Part shown: piece after piece, positions 43,367 to 52,362 of the stretch
Position numbering within the stretch: the first letter of the stretch is position 1
Layout of the letters: the number at the start of each line of letters is the position of its first letter
Origin: an uncultured Peptoniphilus sp.
GTDB taxonomy: Bacteria > Bacillota > Clostridia > Tissierellales > Peptoniphilaceae
DNA length: 64,000 nt
Assembly: GCF_946998875.1 (NCBI RefSeq)
Contig: NZ_CAMQAY010000004.1
Coordinates: forward strand, 15,985-79,984
Reading direction: 5' to 3'
Translations under genes and position numbers: made by a program
The notes under the pieces: model-generated
What the model saw: the letters and a program-made list of their open reading frames with translations, nothing else
The model's database searches: none
What the model was told of the DNA's origin: nothing

Positions 43367-45394
43367 TTACTTTATTGAGTTATAGATAAGGTATAAAATT
43401 TCTTCAAGACTTGGTTCTTCATCTGGATTTATTTCACTATCAATGTAGCCAAGGCCCTTTGCCACTATATAATAATTTTCATAGTCGCCTAGGGATTTTT
43501 GCTTTTTAAAGATGTCCTCCTTAAAAATTCCCTTGGCCTTTGTGAAGTCTTCAAAGCCCTTGTCTATTACTAAAATTTTTATGGCATCTTTTTCAGGAAT
43601 TTTCTTGTCTTTTACCTTATCCCCATCTAAATCATAGCGGTCAAAGTCGTAATAGTCACCTTGGTATCTTCCATTAAGGAGACCTAAAAATTCCTTGTAA
43701 GTTATTTTGTCAGATAATTTTTTGCCAATAGTTCCAATTTCCATGTCCTTTAAAGAATTAATTGCATCCTTATCCCTTGCCTTGTCAAAGTCTTCATAGG
43801 ATATTTGGTCTTTAAAGTTAACTATATCTCCAAATTTGTCTCGCAAAATTTTATCTTCGCCAATTATTGGCACAACATTTTTTATTTTTCCATAGAGAAG
43901 CTTAGGACCCTTTTCAGTCATTTCATACTTTAAGCCAAAGTTTTTAGAATTTAGATAGATTTTATTTGCCTCATCCTTAGTAGTTGAAATATCTTTTGCC
44001 TTCTTAAAATCTGCTGTTGAAAAATCTTTTTGATAAGTTACAACATTTTTCTCGTCGTCAACGGCAATAGTTAAGCCTTCATCTAGGACTGGAAGAGAGT
44101 TCACATACCTTGGTATGTTAAGGATAATAGTGTAGTCAAATTTATTTACATCAATTTTATCTAAATTAAGTTCAGTCTTGTCGCCATACTTTTCTAGGAA
44201 GTTTAGGGCAATTTTTTTAGCTTCTTCGTCAGTGACCACAGTCTTGACATCTCTTTTGTCAGTATAAATATCTAAGCCAACTAATTTTAAAGTCTTGGCA
44301 TTTAAGACTAGGCTGCCATTATTTTTTTCCTTTTCAAGATTTATTCTGTAATAATAATTATCCTTGTCGGAAGTTAGGGAAATACTGTCAACCTTAAAAG
44401 ATTTGCCCACAATTTCGAGAGCCTTACTTTTTGCTTCGGACTTTTTCTTTAAATCTTTAAGGCCATCAATTTTTTTCACTTCAACTTCACTTAAGGCACC
44501 TGAATCCTTTGCCTCTTCAGTGGCATAAGGCACATAAGCGTCTACAAAATCATTTTTAAAAACTTTGCCAGTAAGGGCGTCAATATCAACGACTTCACTT
44601 GAAAAAACTTTTTCTACAGACTTGCCGTCCCTAGAAATCTTGTAGGAGAGAGTGAGAGGTGATTTTTCTAAAAATAATTTTTCTGCCTCTTCAGGACTAA
44701 TTTTTGCCTTCTCTTTAAAGTCCTTGTCCTTTAAAAATGTACTTGCATAGGCATTATAACCCATGAGCATAATGTCACTTATTTCGCCAGTTTCAGTTGA
44801 AAAGCTTACATTCAAATAATTATCAGCAAGAGGGATGCCAGATAAAAGTCTTTGGTAAGAAAACTCTATATCTTTGCTGCCAGGATAGATGCTGTAGTCA
44901 GATAAAATATATTTCTTGTCAAAATCCTTTATTGCTTTAGATAAAATATTTTCTGCTGCCTTTAAAGCTTCATCCTTTGAATATTTTTCCTTATTATTTT
45001 TCTCATCACTAGAATTTCTCCACTTATTATTATTATAGGAAATAAATTCACCATCGCTAGTGTAGGAGACGCTGAGCTCGCCTAACTTTTCGTCAGACCA
45101 CCTATAAGTTGTAATGGACTTATTTTTTATGAGCTTGTTTAAGTAATCACTTCCACTATCACTATTCATTGGGTCACTTGAAATAGTAAAGCTTTCATAA
45201 TCTCCAGTGATGCTAAAAATCTTTTTTATTTCTTCAACTTTTTTCTTTTCAGCCTCTGTCACTTCAAGGGTCACTGCCTCATCTGTTTCAATATATTTGG
45301 AGCCCTCATTTACTGCATGGTCTTTATTTACACTGGCATAACTTGTGCTTATAAGTAAAAGTAAAGTGCTAGCTAAAATTAATTTCTTATTCAT
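43367..45394 (-). CDS. Secreted YcdB/YcdC-domain protein
   Basis: This 675-aa exported protein has a signal peptide (MNKKLILASTLLLLIST...YAS). The body holds repeated PepSY/YcdB-like units (~residues 45-480), recognisable by YSKDEALKAAENI, ISPEEAEKLFLEKSPL and VTDEEAKKIALNFL. The C-terminal ~160 residues look like degenerate SLH or dimerisation repeats. Function is unknown; homologues are wall-associated and sometimes inhibit proteases. It sits between genes for a deacetylase and a DUF1858 protein, all minus strand. Confidence 0.75.
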   Translation of the reverse strand: MNKKLILASTLLLLISTSYASVNKDHAVNEGSKYIETDEAVTLEVTEAEKKKVEEIKKIFSITGDYESFTISSDPMNSDSGSDYLNKLIKNKSITTYRWSDEKLGELSVSYTSDGEFISYNNNKWRNSSDEKNNKEKYSKDEALKAAENILSKAIKDFDKKYILSDYSIYPGSKDIEFSYQRLLSGIPLADNYLNVSFSTETGEISDIMLMGYNAYASTFLKDKDFKEKAKISPEEAEKLFLEKSPLTLSYKISRDGKSVEKVFSSEVVDIDALTGKVFKNDFVDAYVPYATEEAKDSGALSEVEVKKIDGLKDLKKKSEAKSKALEIVGKSFKVDSISLTSDKDNYYYRINLEKEKNNGSLVLNAKTLKLVGLDIYTDKRDVKTVVTDEEAKKIALNFLEKYGDKTELNLDKIDVNKFDYTIILNIPRYVNSLPVLDEGLTIAVDDEKNVVTYQKDFSTADFKKAKDISTTKDEANKIYLNSKNFGLKYEMTEKGPKLLYGKIKNVVPIIGEDKILRDKFGDIVNFKDQISYEDFDKARDKDAINSLKDMEIGTIGKKLSDKITYKEFLGLLNGRYQGDYYDFDRYDLDGDKVKDKKIPEKDAIKILVIDKGFEDFTKAKGIFKEDIFKKQKSLGDYENYYIVAKGLGYIDSEINPDEEPSLEEILYLIYNSIK

Positions 45395-45430
45395 ATTTTT
45401 CTCCTTATTAAAGTATTAAAGTATCTATGT

Positions 45431-45457
45431 AAAAAAAGAAGAGGCCTCTGCCCCTCC
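45431..45457 (-). terminator. Terminator after the DUF1858 gene
   Basis: On the minus strand AGGAGG-loop-CCTCTT is followed by a run of Ts (seven). Confidence 0.6.
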
Positions 45458-45470
45458 TTTATAGCTTAAA

Positions 45471-45680
45471 TTAAGCTTCTGCTTCTTCTTTGCTATCTTT
45501 ATTAAGTGCAGCTACAAGCATATTAGGATCTATACCATGAACCATTGCAGCTTCTTCAAGAGATTCCATTTGAGAAGATGGGCACATGATGCAGCCCATG
45601 CCGAAGCTCATTAAAGTGCCAATTGATTCTGGTTTTTTTGAAAGAATTTCTCCAATTAACATTTCTTTTTTAATTTCCAA
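45471..45680 (-). CDS. DUF1858-domain protein
   Basis: This 69-aa protein is a single DUF1858 domain: an N-terminal LIGEIL, then SIGTLMSFGMGCIMCPSS with a CxxC, and a helical end. The domain occurs in anaerobes alone or fused to hybrid-cluster and other redox proteins; a disulfide or metal-binding role is inferred. The frame extends to a GTG (45689) lying in the Shine-Dalgarno AGGAGGTG; TTG 45680 with proper spacing is the likelier start. Confidence 0.82.
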   Translation of the reverse strand: MEIKKEMLIGEILSKKPESIGTLMSFGMGCIMCPSSQMESLEEAAMVHGIDPNMLVAALNKDSKEEAEA

Positions 45681-45712
45681 TGTAAACACCTCCTATTAGA
45701 TTATACCCAATC

Positions 45713-46621
45713 TTATTTATATTTAAAAGATGAGTATTTAATAAAATGATCTTCAGTCTTTCCACCAAGAGAGATTTCAAATTCACTTGTAGAATCAAAA
45801 CCCTTTGCGGCCAAAGTTTTTGCAACTTCAAATTTGCCTTCATAAGGGAAGATTTCAGATTTTTCGCCTTGACTTACTTGAATATAAGGCTTGTAAGTGA
45901 ATTTGCCATTGTACTTAGTAGAAGTTGGAAGAACTTCAACAATGTTTTCTGATTTAATGTATTTCGCCTCGCCGTTAACTTGTCCTTCATCCTGGGTAGC
46001 TAGAATACTATTATTGATATTTCCTAAAAATTTATCAATATCTAAGATTGGATCCTTTAAGATGTCCAGACTTTTATCTCCATAGCTTGCTCTATAATCA
46101 AGTATTTTTATTTCAACTTGATTGTTTAAAATAGCCTTTGGTTCAATTGCCCTTGAGTCAATTGTAACCTTATTGTTTTTTTGGTCGTAGTCAACTACAA
46201 AGCCAATAGTTTGTCCCAACTCTCTAAGCTTAAAATAATTGTAACCGTCAATAGTGTAGACATTAAGTGAATGTCTCACTCCATTTACAAGAATTTTATG
46301 AAAGGATTTTTTTACTTCACTGTCGCTGTCCTTTAGGGGACTTAAATCAGAATCAGTTTTTGTGTAGTCGGACTTGCTTTCTATGATGACACTTGACCTC
46401 TCTTGGTCGTAGCTTACGCTAAACTCAGCATCTTTTCCATCAAGAAGTGCAGCAACATCTCTTAGTTTAAAATAATTGTTGTCCTCAATATTGTAGCCCT
46501 TAACGCCAGTGTCTTTGCCGTCAAGCACAATGCTTTGGCTAGAAACTTTTGCGCCAGCAAAGACATTTATGCTTGAAAATAAAATAAGTGATGAAACTAC
46601 AAGGCCTAGAATTTTTTTCAT
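45713..46621 (-). CDS. Secreted stalk-domain (copper amine oxidase N-terminal-like) protein
   Basis: This 302-aa exported protein has a signal peptide (MKKILGLVVSSLILFSSINV, cleaved near FAG). Two copies of the stalk-domain pattern follow: GYNIEDNNYFKLRDVAALL and YTIDGYNYFKLRELGQTIGF, each with a VSYDQ/VDYDQ strand. The C-terminal ~130 residues are unassigned. The domain is common on Clostridia surface proteins and mediates wall attachment or oligomerisation. ATG 46621 is five codons inside the longer frame and matches the SD (GGGAGG). Confidence 0.8.
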   Translation of the reverse strand: MKKILGLVVSSLILFSSINVFAGAKVSSQSIVLDGKDTGVKGYNIEDNNYFKLRDVAALLDGKDAEFSVSYDQERSSVIIESKSDYTKTDSDLSPLKDSDSEVKKSFHKILVNGVRHSLNVYTIDGYNYFKLRELGQTIGFVVDYDQKNNKVTIDSRAIEPKAILNNQVEIKILDYRASYGDKSLDILKDPILDIDKFLGNINNSILATQDEGQVNGEAKYIKSENIVEVLPTSTKYNGKFTYKPYIQVSQGEKSEIFPYEGKFEVAKTLAAKGFDSTSEFEISLGGKTEDHFIKYSSFKYK

Positions 46622-46707
46622 AATATTACCTCCCAAGTCTATTGTATTTTAAAAGATGGCTCTCGACAAGAGAAAATATTTAACCTATAATTTATAGTGG
46701 TGATGAA

Positions 46708-47661
46708 ATGGAAAACTTATTAATGGGATTTAATATAGTATCACCTGTTTTTTTTGTGTTGCTACTGGGTTACTTAGCAAAAAGAAGGGGATACATAGAT
46801 AACAACTTTGTGGACAAGGGTACATGGATAGTCTTTTACCTAGCCTTGCCCTTTAAATTATTTTACGACATAAAAAATGCAAGGATTGTCTCCTTACATC
46901 CAAAGTATGTGGCATATATACTCTTGGGAGTAATTTTTGTAATTTTTATTTCAATAATTATTGCCAAGGCTTTGAGGATTAAGGACAAGAAAAAATTATC
47001 TGCCTTCGTCCACTGCGCCTATCGCTCAAACTTTGTCTATGTTGGCTTTCCAATTTTAGACATAATTTATAATGGTGCGCCTTCCATGGAGCACATGATA
47101 GTCATAATTGCCTTTGGCCTTACCCTTTATAACATATCTGCCATAATTCTCTTAACTTATTACAGCGAAGCAGAGGACAAGAGCATTTCCTTTATTGACA
47201 TTTTTATAAAAATTTTAAAAAATCCAATGATTGCCGGCGTTGTTGTTGGTGCAATTTTTAATTTCTTGCAGCTTCCTGTATATCAAGGAGTGGACAAGGC
47301 TATTGAAATGGTGGCAAAAATTTCAACGCCTATGTCTCTTATACTAATTGGAGCAAGTTTAAACTTTGAATCTTCGAAGTCTGACTTTAAGCTCATGTTT
47401 ATCTCTGCCTTTATAAAGACAGTTATAGCTCCGGCACTGCTTATACCAATTGGAGTTAAGCTTGGCTTTACAAATATGGAACTGGGCATAGCTTATGTCT
47501 TTTGGGCGACACCTTGTGCGGCAAACTGCTTTATTTTCACAAAGCAAATGAAATCCGACTATGAATTTGCCTCAAAGGTAATAACTTTAAGTTTTATCAT
47601 GAGTATTCTCACTTATCCTGTGGGAATTTCTTTAATGAATTATTTTAATCTATTGCATTAG
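46708..47661 (+). CDS. AEC-family transporter (auxin efflux carrier/malate permease type)
   Basis: This 317-aa membrane protein has ten hydrophobic helices in two inverted halves. Family features are VFFVLLLGYLAKRRG and the loop Asn in the first half, KILKNPMIAGVVVG, and MSLILIGASL before the second half. Relatives carry organic acids or amino acids; the substrate is unknown. It has a short leader with TATAAT just upstream and is divergent from the stalk-domain gene. The metK promoter overlaps its stop codon. Confidence 0.85.
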   Translation: MENLLMGFNIVSPVFFVLLLGYLAKRRGYIDNNFVDKGTWIVFYLALPFKLFYDIKNARIVSLHPKYVAYILLGVIFVIFISIIIAKALRIKDKKKLSAFVHCAYRSNFVYVGFPILDIIYNGAPSMEHMIVIIAFGLTLYNISAIILLTYYSEAEDKSISFIDIFIKILKNPMIAGVVVGAIFNFLQLPVYQGVDKAIEMVAKISTPMSLILIGASLNFESSKSDFKLMFISAFIKTVIAPALLIPIGVKLGFTNMELGIAYVFWATPCAANCFIFTKQMKSDYEFASKVITLSFIMSILTYPVGISLMNYFNLLH

Positions 47662-47681
47662 AAAAATTTAAATGCTATAAT
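47653..47681 (+). promoter_or_regulatory. metK promoter
   Basis: TTGCAT (47653-47658), 17-bp spacer, extended -10 TGCTATAAT ending 47681. It overlaps the end of the AEC gene. Confidence 0.75.
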
Positions 47682-47701
47682 CTATCTACAAAAAAATAAT
47701 A

Positions 47702-47829
47702 CCTTATTGAGAGTGGTGGAGTGAATGGGCACTTTGAAACCCGGCAACCTAGTTGGTGCTAAATCCCACAGATTTTTATCTGAAAGATGAGGTTTAATGG
47801 TCCTCACTTTTTGCGTGGGGATTTTTTTA
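47702..47829 (+). promoter_or_regulatory. SAM-I riboswitch (S-box) with terminator
   Basis: The aptamer shows CTTATTGAGAGTGGTGGAG, GAAACCCGGCAACC and the closing GATGAGG, the standard S-box core. A terminator (TCCTCAC/GTGGGGA with seven Ts, ~47801-47828) follows. S-adenosylmethionine should switch off metK. Confidence 0.95.
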
Positions 47830-47913
47830 TGGATTAGTATTTCAAAATAAATATAAAGACAAAAAATTAATTCATACATTAAATCAAAGGTATTTAAAAT
47901 GGAGGAATTAAAA

Positions 47914-49086
47914 ATGAAAAGATGGCAATTTAGTTCAGAGTCCGTTACTGAAGGACATCCTGACAAAGTTTGCGACCAAATATCTGATGCTATATTAGAT
48001 AAAATTTTAGCAGAAGATAAATTTGCGAGAGTGGCTTGCGAAACTATGGCATCCACTGGAATGATAGTTATAACTGGAGAAATTTCAACAGACACTTATG
48101 TTGACTTTGAAAAGACAGCAAGAGAAGTCCTAGAAGAAATTGGATACAACAGAGCTAAGTATGGCTTTGACGGAAGAACTTGTGCAGTTTTATCTGCAAT
48201 AAAAGAACAATCTTCTGATATTGCCATGGGCGTTGACAGATTTAAGGAAGCTGGGGTAGATGAACTTGACGCCTTTGGCGCAGGAGACCAAGGTATCATG
48301 TTTGGCTTTGCCACAAATGAAACAAAAGAGCTTATGCCTCTTCCAATTTCTCTTGCCCACAAGCTTGCAAGAAGACTTACTGAAGTGAGAAAAAATGGAA
48401 CATTGGAATATCTAAGACCAGATGGCAAGACTCAAGTAACTGTTGAATACGAAGATGACAAGCCACTTAGACTTAAAAATGTAGTAGTATCTTCACAACA
48501 CGCACCAGAAGTTCCTATGGAACAAATTAGAGAAGACATAATAAGAGAAGTTGTAAAAAAAGTTGTGCCTGAAGAATTAATTGACAAGGACACAGAATTT
48601 TTCATCAACCCAACAGGCAGATTTGTAATTGGTGGGCCAATGGCAGATGCTGGACTTACTGGCAGAAAAATAATCGTAGACACTTACGGTGGCTTTGGAA
48701 GACATGGAGGGGGAGCTTTCTCTGGTAAAGACCCAACTAAGGTAGATAGATCTGGAGCCTACTATGCAAGATACATTGCAAAAAATCTTGTGGCAGCAGG
48801 TCTTGCTGATAAAGTTGAAATTGGACTTGCCTATGCAATTGGAATTGCCAGACCAACTTCTGTCTATGTAGAAACTTTTGGCACTGGCAAATTATCTCAC
48901 GAAGAAATCGAAAAAATTATTATGGAAAACTTCGACATGAGACCAGCTGCAATTATTCGCGACCTTGACCTTCTAAGACCAATTTATAGACAAACTGCAG
49001 CCTATGGTCACTTTGGAAGAGATGACTTAGACCTTCCATGGGAAAAGACAGACAGGGTAGAAGATTTAAAAAAATATTTAAAATAA
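47914..49086 (+). CDS. metK: S-adenosylmethionine synthetase
   Basis: MetK makes SAM from methionine and ATP. The 390-aa protein begins with [19 protein letters not shown] and contains [10 protein letters not shown] and [15 protein letters not shown] (ATP/phosphate loops). ATG 47914 with GGAGG upstream is the start rather than 47899, which is part of the Shine-Dalgarno region. Its control by a SAM-I riboswitch fits product feedback. Confidence 0.97.
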   Translation: MKRWQFSSESVTEGHPDKVCDQISDAILDKILAEDKFARVACETMASTGMIVITGEISTDTYVDFEKTAREVLEEIGYNRAKYGFDGRTCAVLSAIKEQSSDIAMGVDRFKEAGVDELDAFGAGDQGIMFGFATNETKELMPLPISLAHKLARRLTEVRKNGTLEYLRPDGKTQVTVEYEDDKPLRLKNVVVSSQHAPEVPMEQIREDIIREVVKKVVPEELIDKDTEFFINPTGRFVIGGPMADAGLTGRKIIVDTYGGFGRHGGGAFSGKDPTKVDRSGAYYARYIAKNLVAAGLADKVEIGLAYAIGIARPTSVYVETFGTGKLSHEEIEKIIMENFDMRPAAIIRDLDLLRPIYRQTAAYGHFGRDDLDLPWEKTDRVEDLKKYLK

Positions 49087-49183
49087 ATAAGTGAGTTAAA
49101 TTTAAAAAATCGGGTACAAAAAGCTTGTTGAGTAAAAAACACTAACTTAGTATGTTACAATAAATAAGTTAGTTAAAGTTTAG
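49082..49183 (+). repeat. Imperfect direct repeat upstream of the DapF-like gene
   Basis: AATAAATAAGTGAGTTAAA (49082-49100) recurs as AATAAATAAGTTAGTTAAA (49159-49177), with similarity extending a few bases further. The copies are 77 bp apart and flank the likely promoter (TACAAT at 49156-49161). They may be regulator sites. Confidence 0.4.
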
Positions 49184-49202
49184 ATTCGAGAAGAGGATGA
49201 TT

Positions 49203-50159
49203 ATGAAGAAAAGTTTTAAATATTTTAGGGCTAACCCTTGTGGTAATATTACTGGATTTGTAGTAGCACCTGTTTATCCAGGCTATAGAAAAGCTTATAC
49301 AAAATGTATAATTGAACAAATAGATAAGGATGTTGAACAAGTTGGATTTATTTCACCAGCATATGAAGGCGCACCACTTAGAATGGACATGATGGGTGGA
49401 GAATTTTGTGCCAATGCGACTAGAGCCTATGGACTTTATTCTGCAGGCTTCTATGACACTGATGGACTTGTTGACATTGAAGTCTATGTAAGTGGTCACG
49501 AAGGAACAACTGATGTAATAGCTGATGTAAAAAATCAAAAGGCTTATGTTGCAATGGATGCACCACTAGCAATGAAGACTGTAAAGGTTAAGGGTGGGGA
49601 CTACAAACTCATTCAACTACCTGGAATAAGTCATCTAATTGTTGAAGGCCAGGAAGATGAAAAATTTGTCCAAGCTGCCCTTGAAGTTCTTAAAAAGGAT
49701 TACAAGGACGAAGCCTATGGAGTAATTTTCTTTGACAAGGAAAAGCTAGAACTTGTACCCTTTGTCTATGTAGAGGGTTCAGACACCTTATTTAGAGAAT
49801 CATCTTGTGGTTCAGGCACAGTTGCAGTAGTAAATTATCTTGAAGATGACATAGATGGTCTTGATGAAGATTATAAAATTTCCATCAAGAACCCAGCAGG
49901 TGAACTTGAAGTTTTTGTATACGAATTTGAAGACGGCAAAAAGCTTTGTGTAGGTGGAGAAGTTGAACTTTCTGAAGTAGAAAAGAAATCAATAGATATT
50001 CCACAAGATGTTGTTGCCAGCGTAATTGCTGAACACGACAAAATTGTTGAAGAAAGAAAGAAACACATGGCTGAAGAAGAACAAGAAAAAGTTGTAGACG
50101 AAAGCGACTTAACTGAGGAAGAACTTGAAATAATGAGAAAAAAATTTGGCTTTGATTAA
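49203..50159 (+). CDS. DapF-like PLP-independent amino-acid racemase/epimerase
   Basis: This 318-aa protein has the two-domain diaminopimelate-epimerase fold with both catalytic cysteines: Cys69 in GGEFCANATR and Cys202 in ESSCGSGTV. Its N-terminus FRANPCGNITGFVV replaces the usual DapF GNDF. Divergent relatives include histidine racemases (CntK of staphylopine synthesis and a Fusobacterium enzyme) and lanthionine-forming epimerases, so DapF itself is uncertain. A ~45-residue acidic/helical C-terminal tail is unusual. ATG 49197 overlaps the SD; ATG 49203 is preferred. No other lysine or metallophore gene is nearby. Confidence 0.75.
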   Translation: MKKSFKYFRANPCGNITGFVVAPVYPGYRKAYTKCIIEQIDKDVEQVGFISPAYEGAPLRMDMMGGEFCANATRAYGLYSAGFYDTDGLVDIEVYVSGHEGTTDVIADVKNQKAYVAMDAPLAMKTVKVKGGDYKLIQLPGISHLIVEGQEDEKFVQAALEVLKKDYKDEAYGVIFFDKEKLELVPFVYVEGSDTLFRESSCGSGTVAVVNYLEDDIDGLDEDYKISIKNPAGELEVFVYEFEDGKKLCVGGEVELSEVEKKSIDIPQDVVASVIAEHDKIVEERKKHMAEEEQEKVVDESDLTEEELEIMRKKFGFD

Positions 50160-50193
50160 TTTTTAAGCTTCATTAAAATTTTATAAAAGATTT

Positions 50194-50218
50194 AAAGAGA
50201 GGGCGACCTCTCTTTTTT
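50194..50218 (+). terminator. Terminator after the DapF-like gene
   Basis: AGAGAGG-GCGA-CCTCTCT is followed by six Ts. Confidence 0.88.
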
Positions 50219-50287
50219 ATGCTTAAAAGTACAGACAAATAAAAGATTTTTTTAAGTTAAGCTGATATAATGTAAGAGGTGATAAAA

Positions 50288-51205
50288 ATGATAAATGTTG
50301 TTGGACTTGGCTCTACTTCTGCCAAAGATCTCACTCTTGAAGCAGTAAAAATTATGAAAAATGGAAACAAAAATTTTCTTAGAACAGAAAGGCATGACTC
50401 TCTTTCTTTTTTTAAAGAAAATAATATAAATTATAAGTCCTTTGACTATCTCTACGATGAAATGGAAAGCTTTGACGAAGTTTACAATAAAATTGTAGAA
50501 ATTTTAATTGAAAAATCTAAAGAAGAAGACATAAATTATTTTGTGCCAGGCACTCCTCTTGTTGCAGAAAAAACTGTGAAGTTCTTAATAGAAAGAGAAG
50601 TTGAAATAAATATAGTAAATGGAATTTCTTTTATTGAGCCAGTTCTGGCAGCAGTGGGAAGAGATGCAGTAGATGGACTTTTGTTTTTAGATTCAGATGC
50701 AGATAAGTTTGACTTTGACACAAGAAGGGACACCCTAATCACTCAAGTTTACAACAAAAGAATTGCATCAGATTTATCTCTCTTGCTTCAAGAAGTTTAT
50801 GATGAAGAGGACTTAGCCTATGTGATTACCAATGCAGGTCTACCGGATGAAATTCTTAGAGAAGTAAAAATTTATGAGCTTCCAAGACTTGACGATTACA
50901 ACCATCAGTCCTGTGTCTACATTCCAAGAAGTCAGGGCAAAAATTTTAATATGATTTTAAATAAAATTTCTTCTATTATTAGTGAAAAGGATATTTATTT
51001 AGATCAAGAAAATTTTGAAAGTATAAAAAAAGAACTTTTAGAAAAATCTAAAGAAGTTTCCATGGACTATGAAGAAGAAAAAGATATTTTATCCCTCTTA
51101 TTTTTTCTAATTTTGTTAAAGGACAAGGATGGTCTAATCGATTTACGACAAATTTATGAAGAAATATATAAAAAATTGGATAAAATAGCGATTTTTTTAA
51201 AATAA
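50288..51205 (+). CDS. YabN-like tetrapyrrole-methylase/MazG protein with reduced MazG part
   Basis: This 305-aa protein corresponds by position to YabN/MazG of the conserved spoVT-tilS region. The N-terminal ~200 residues resemble the SAM-dependent tetrapyrrole methylase fold (VVGLGSTSAKDLT, VPGTPLVAEKTV). The C-terminal ~100 residues keep only one MazG-like helix (YEEEKDILSLLFF); the EExxE metal motif of an active NTP pyrophosphohydrolase is not seen. Function is therefore uncertain. An in-frame GTG 50279 lies on the Shine-Dalgarno AGAGGTGA; ATG 50288 is chosen. Confidence 0.75.
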   Translation: MINVVGLGSTSAKDLTLEAVKIMKNGNKNFLRTERHDSLSFFKENNINYKSFDYLYDEMESFDEVYNKIVEILIEKSKEEDINYFVPGTPLVAEKTVKFLIEREVEINIVNGISFIEPVLAAVGRDAVDGLLFLDSDADKFDFDTRRDTLITQVYNKRIASDLSLLLQEVYDEEDLAYVITNAGLPDEILREVKIYELPRLDDYNHQSCVYIPRSQGKNFNMILNKISSIISEKDIYLDQENFESIKKELLEKSKEVSMDYEEEKDILSLLFFLILLKDKDGLIDLRQIYEEIYKKLDKIAIFLK

Positions 51206-51231
51206 ATGTAGAAAATAAATGCAAGTTGAGT

Positions 51232-51336
51232 TATAATTGTAACAGTCTTAGGTTTGCGCGCCCAATGAGTGCCCAATGTTTTCTGAACATTGCAATTCTA
51301 AGAAAAGATTATTAAAATCTTCAAGGAGGATATCAA
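51232..51336 (+). promoter_or_regulatory. Structured leader of the HU gene
   Basis: After TATAAT (51232-51237) comes a ~95-nt leader with nested helices: TCTTAG (51246-51251) with CTAAGA (51298-51303), and CAATGTT-TTCTG-AACATTG (51274-51292). GCCCAATG occurs twice (51260-51267, 51271-51278), so the CATTG strand has two alternative partners. A third hairpin (AAGATT/AATCTT) precedes AAGGAGG. Long for a simple leader; possibly regulatory. Confidence 0.5.
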
Positions 51337-51615
51337 ATGAACAAATCAGAATTAGTAGCAAATATTGCTGAAAAATCAGGTCTTACTAAAAAAGACGCTG
51401 AACAAGCTTTAAACGGATTCATTTCTTCAGTTCAAGAAGCTCTTGCTAAGGGAGAAAAAGTACAATTAGTTGGATTTGGAACTTTCGAAGTTAGACAAAG
51501 AAAAGCTAGAGAAGGAAGAAACCCTAGAAATCCAGAAGAAGTTATTAAAATTCCTGCATCTAAAGCACCAGTTTTCAGATCAGGTAAAGCTCTTAAAGAA
51601 GCTGTTAATAAGTAA
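51337..51615 (+). CDS. hup: DNA-binding protein HU
   Basis: This 92-aa nucleoid protein is a standard HU: MNKSELVANIAEKSGLTKKD at the start, GFGTFEVRQRKAREGRNP with the Pro-tipped DNA-bending arm, and FRSGKALKEAV at the end. It binds and bends DNA without sequence preference. Codon use suggests high expression. It lies between mazG-like and rqcP, a position conserved in many Clostridia. Confidence 0.97.
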   Translation: MNKSELVANIAEKSGLTKKDAEQALNGFISSVQEALAKGEKVQLVGFGTFEVRQRKAREGRNPRNPEEVIKIPASKAPVFRSGKALKEAVNK

Positions 51616-51620
51616 TAAAA

Positions 51621-51647
51621 GAGAAGGCAAGGCCTTCTTTTTTTATA
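51621..51647 (+). terminator. Terminator after hup
   Basis: AGAAGG-CAAGG-CCTTCT with a seven-T tail, ~7 bases after the hup stop. Confidence 0.88.
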
Positions 51648-51711
51648 CTCAAATTTCTTATAAGTATTGAATTTTTCTAGTTTTTTTGATATATTCATAG
51701 TGGAGTGAATT

Positions 51712-51954
51712 ATGAGATTAGATAAATTTTTAAAAAACTCAAGACTTATTAAGAGGAGAACTATCGCAAAGGAAGCTTGCGAAAAGGGACTTGTCAAAAT
51801 AAATGACAAAGTTGCTAAGCCTGCAGACGATGTAAATGTAGACGACATCCTTACTTTAAAACTTGGCGAAAGAGAAATCAAAGTTAAGGTTAAAGACATA
51901 TCTGATGTGAACAGCAAGAAAGATGCAGAAACTCTTTACGATAGAATAGACTGA
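51712..51954 (+). CDS. rqcP: S4-domain ribosome quality-control factor RqcP (YabO)
   Basis: This 80-aa S4-domain RNA-binding protein (MRLDKFLKNSRLIKRRTIAK, then GLVKINDKVAKPADDV) matches RqcP/Hsp15. With RqcH it drives C-terminal alanine tailing of nascent chains on stalled 50S subunits. Position next to divIC agrees with B. subtilis yabO. Confidence 0.9.
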   Translation: MRLDKFLKNSRLIKRRTIAKEACEKGLVKINDKVAKPADDVNVDDILTLKLGEREIKVKVKDISDVNSKKDAETLYDRID

Positions 51955-51984
51955 ATCTAATTGGATTTAAATTGGAGAGAATTT

Positions 51985-52353
51985 ATGAACGCTAAAAGAA
52001 AAAAATTCCCAATGGCTCTTGCCCTTATAATTTTATTTTCTGTTGTATATGGTTCTGTGAGAATTGGCAAATCAATTTCCATAAGAAATCAAAAACTAGA
52101 AATTATTTCTGGGAACAAAAAAGAAATTTCTAATTTAAAACTTGAAATAGATAATTTAAATTCAGAACTTGAAAATTCTTCTTCTGCAGATTTTGTAGAA
52201 AAAGTTGCTAGGGAAGAGTTGGGCATGGTTAAACCAAGAGAGGTTATCTATGTAGACAAAAACAAGGAGAAAGTTTCTGATAAAGATAATTTTTCCAATG
52301 AAAAAAATGAAGAAAAAGTTTCTAATAATAAAAATAAAGATTTAAATAAATAG
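51985..52353 (+). CDS. divIC: DivIC/FtsB-like septum formation initiator
   Basis: This 122-aa bitopic protein has a short basic inside part, a membrane helix (~residues 9-27), an outside coiled coil (~33-70) and the family's VEKVAREELGMVKPRE. It forms the DivIB-DivIC-FtsL complex at the division site. A Lys/Asn/Glu-rich tail of ~30 residues is extra. The frame starts at TTG 51961; ATG 51985 after GGAGAG is better. Confidence 0.88.
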   Translation: MNAKRKKFPMALALIILFSVVYGSVRIGKSISIRNQKLEIISGNKKEISNLKLEIDNLNSELENSSSADFVEKVAREELGMVKPREVIYVDKNKEKVSDKDNFSNEKNEEKVSNNKNKDLNK

Positions 52354-52362
52354 GAGGAAGTT

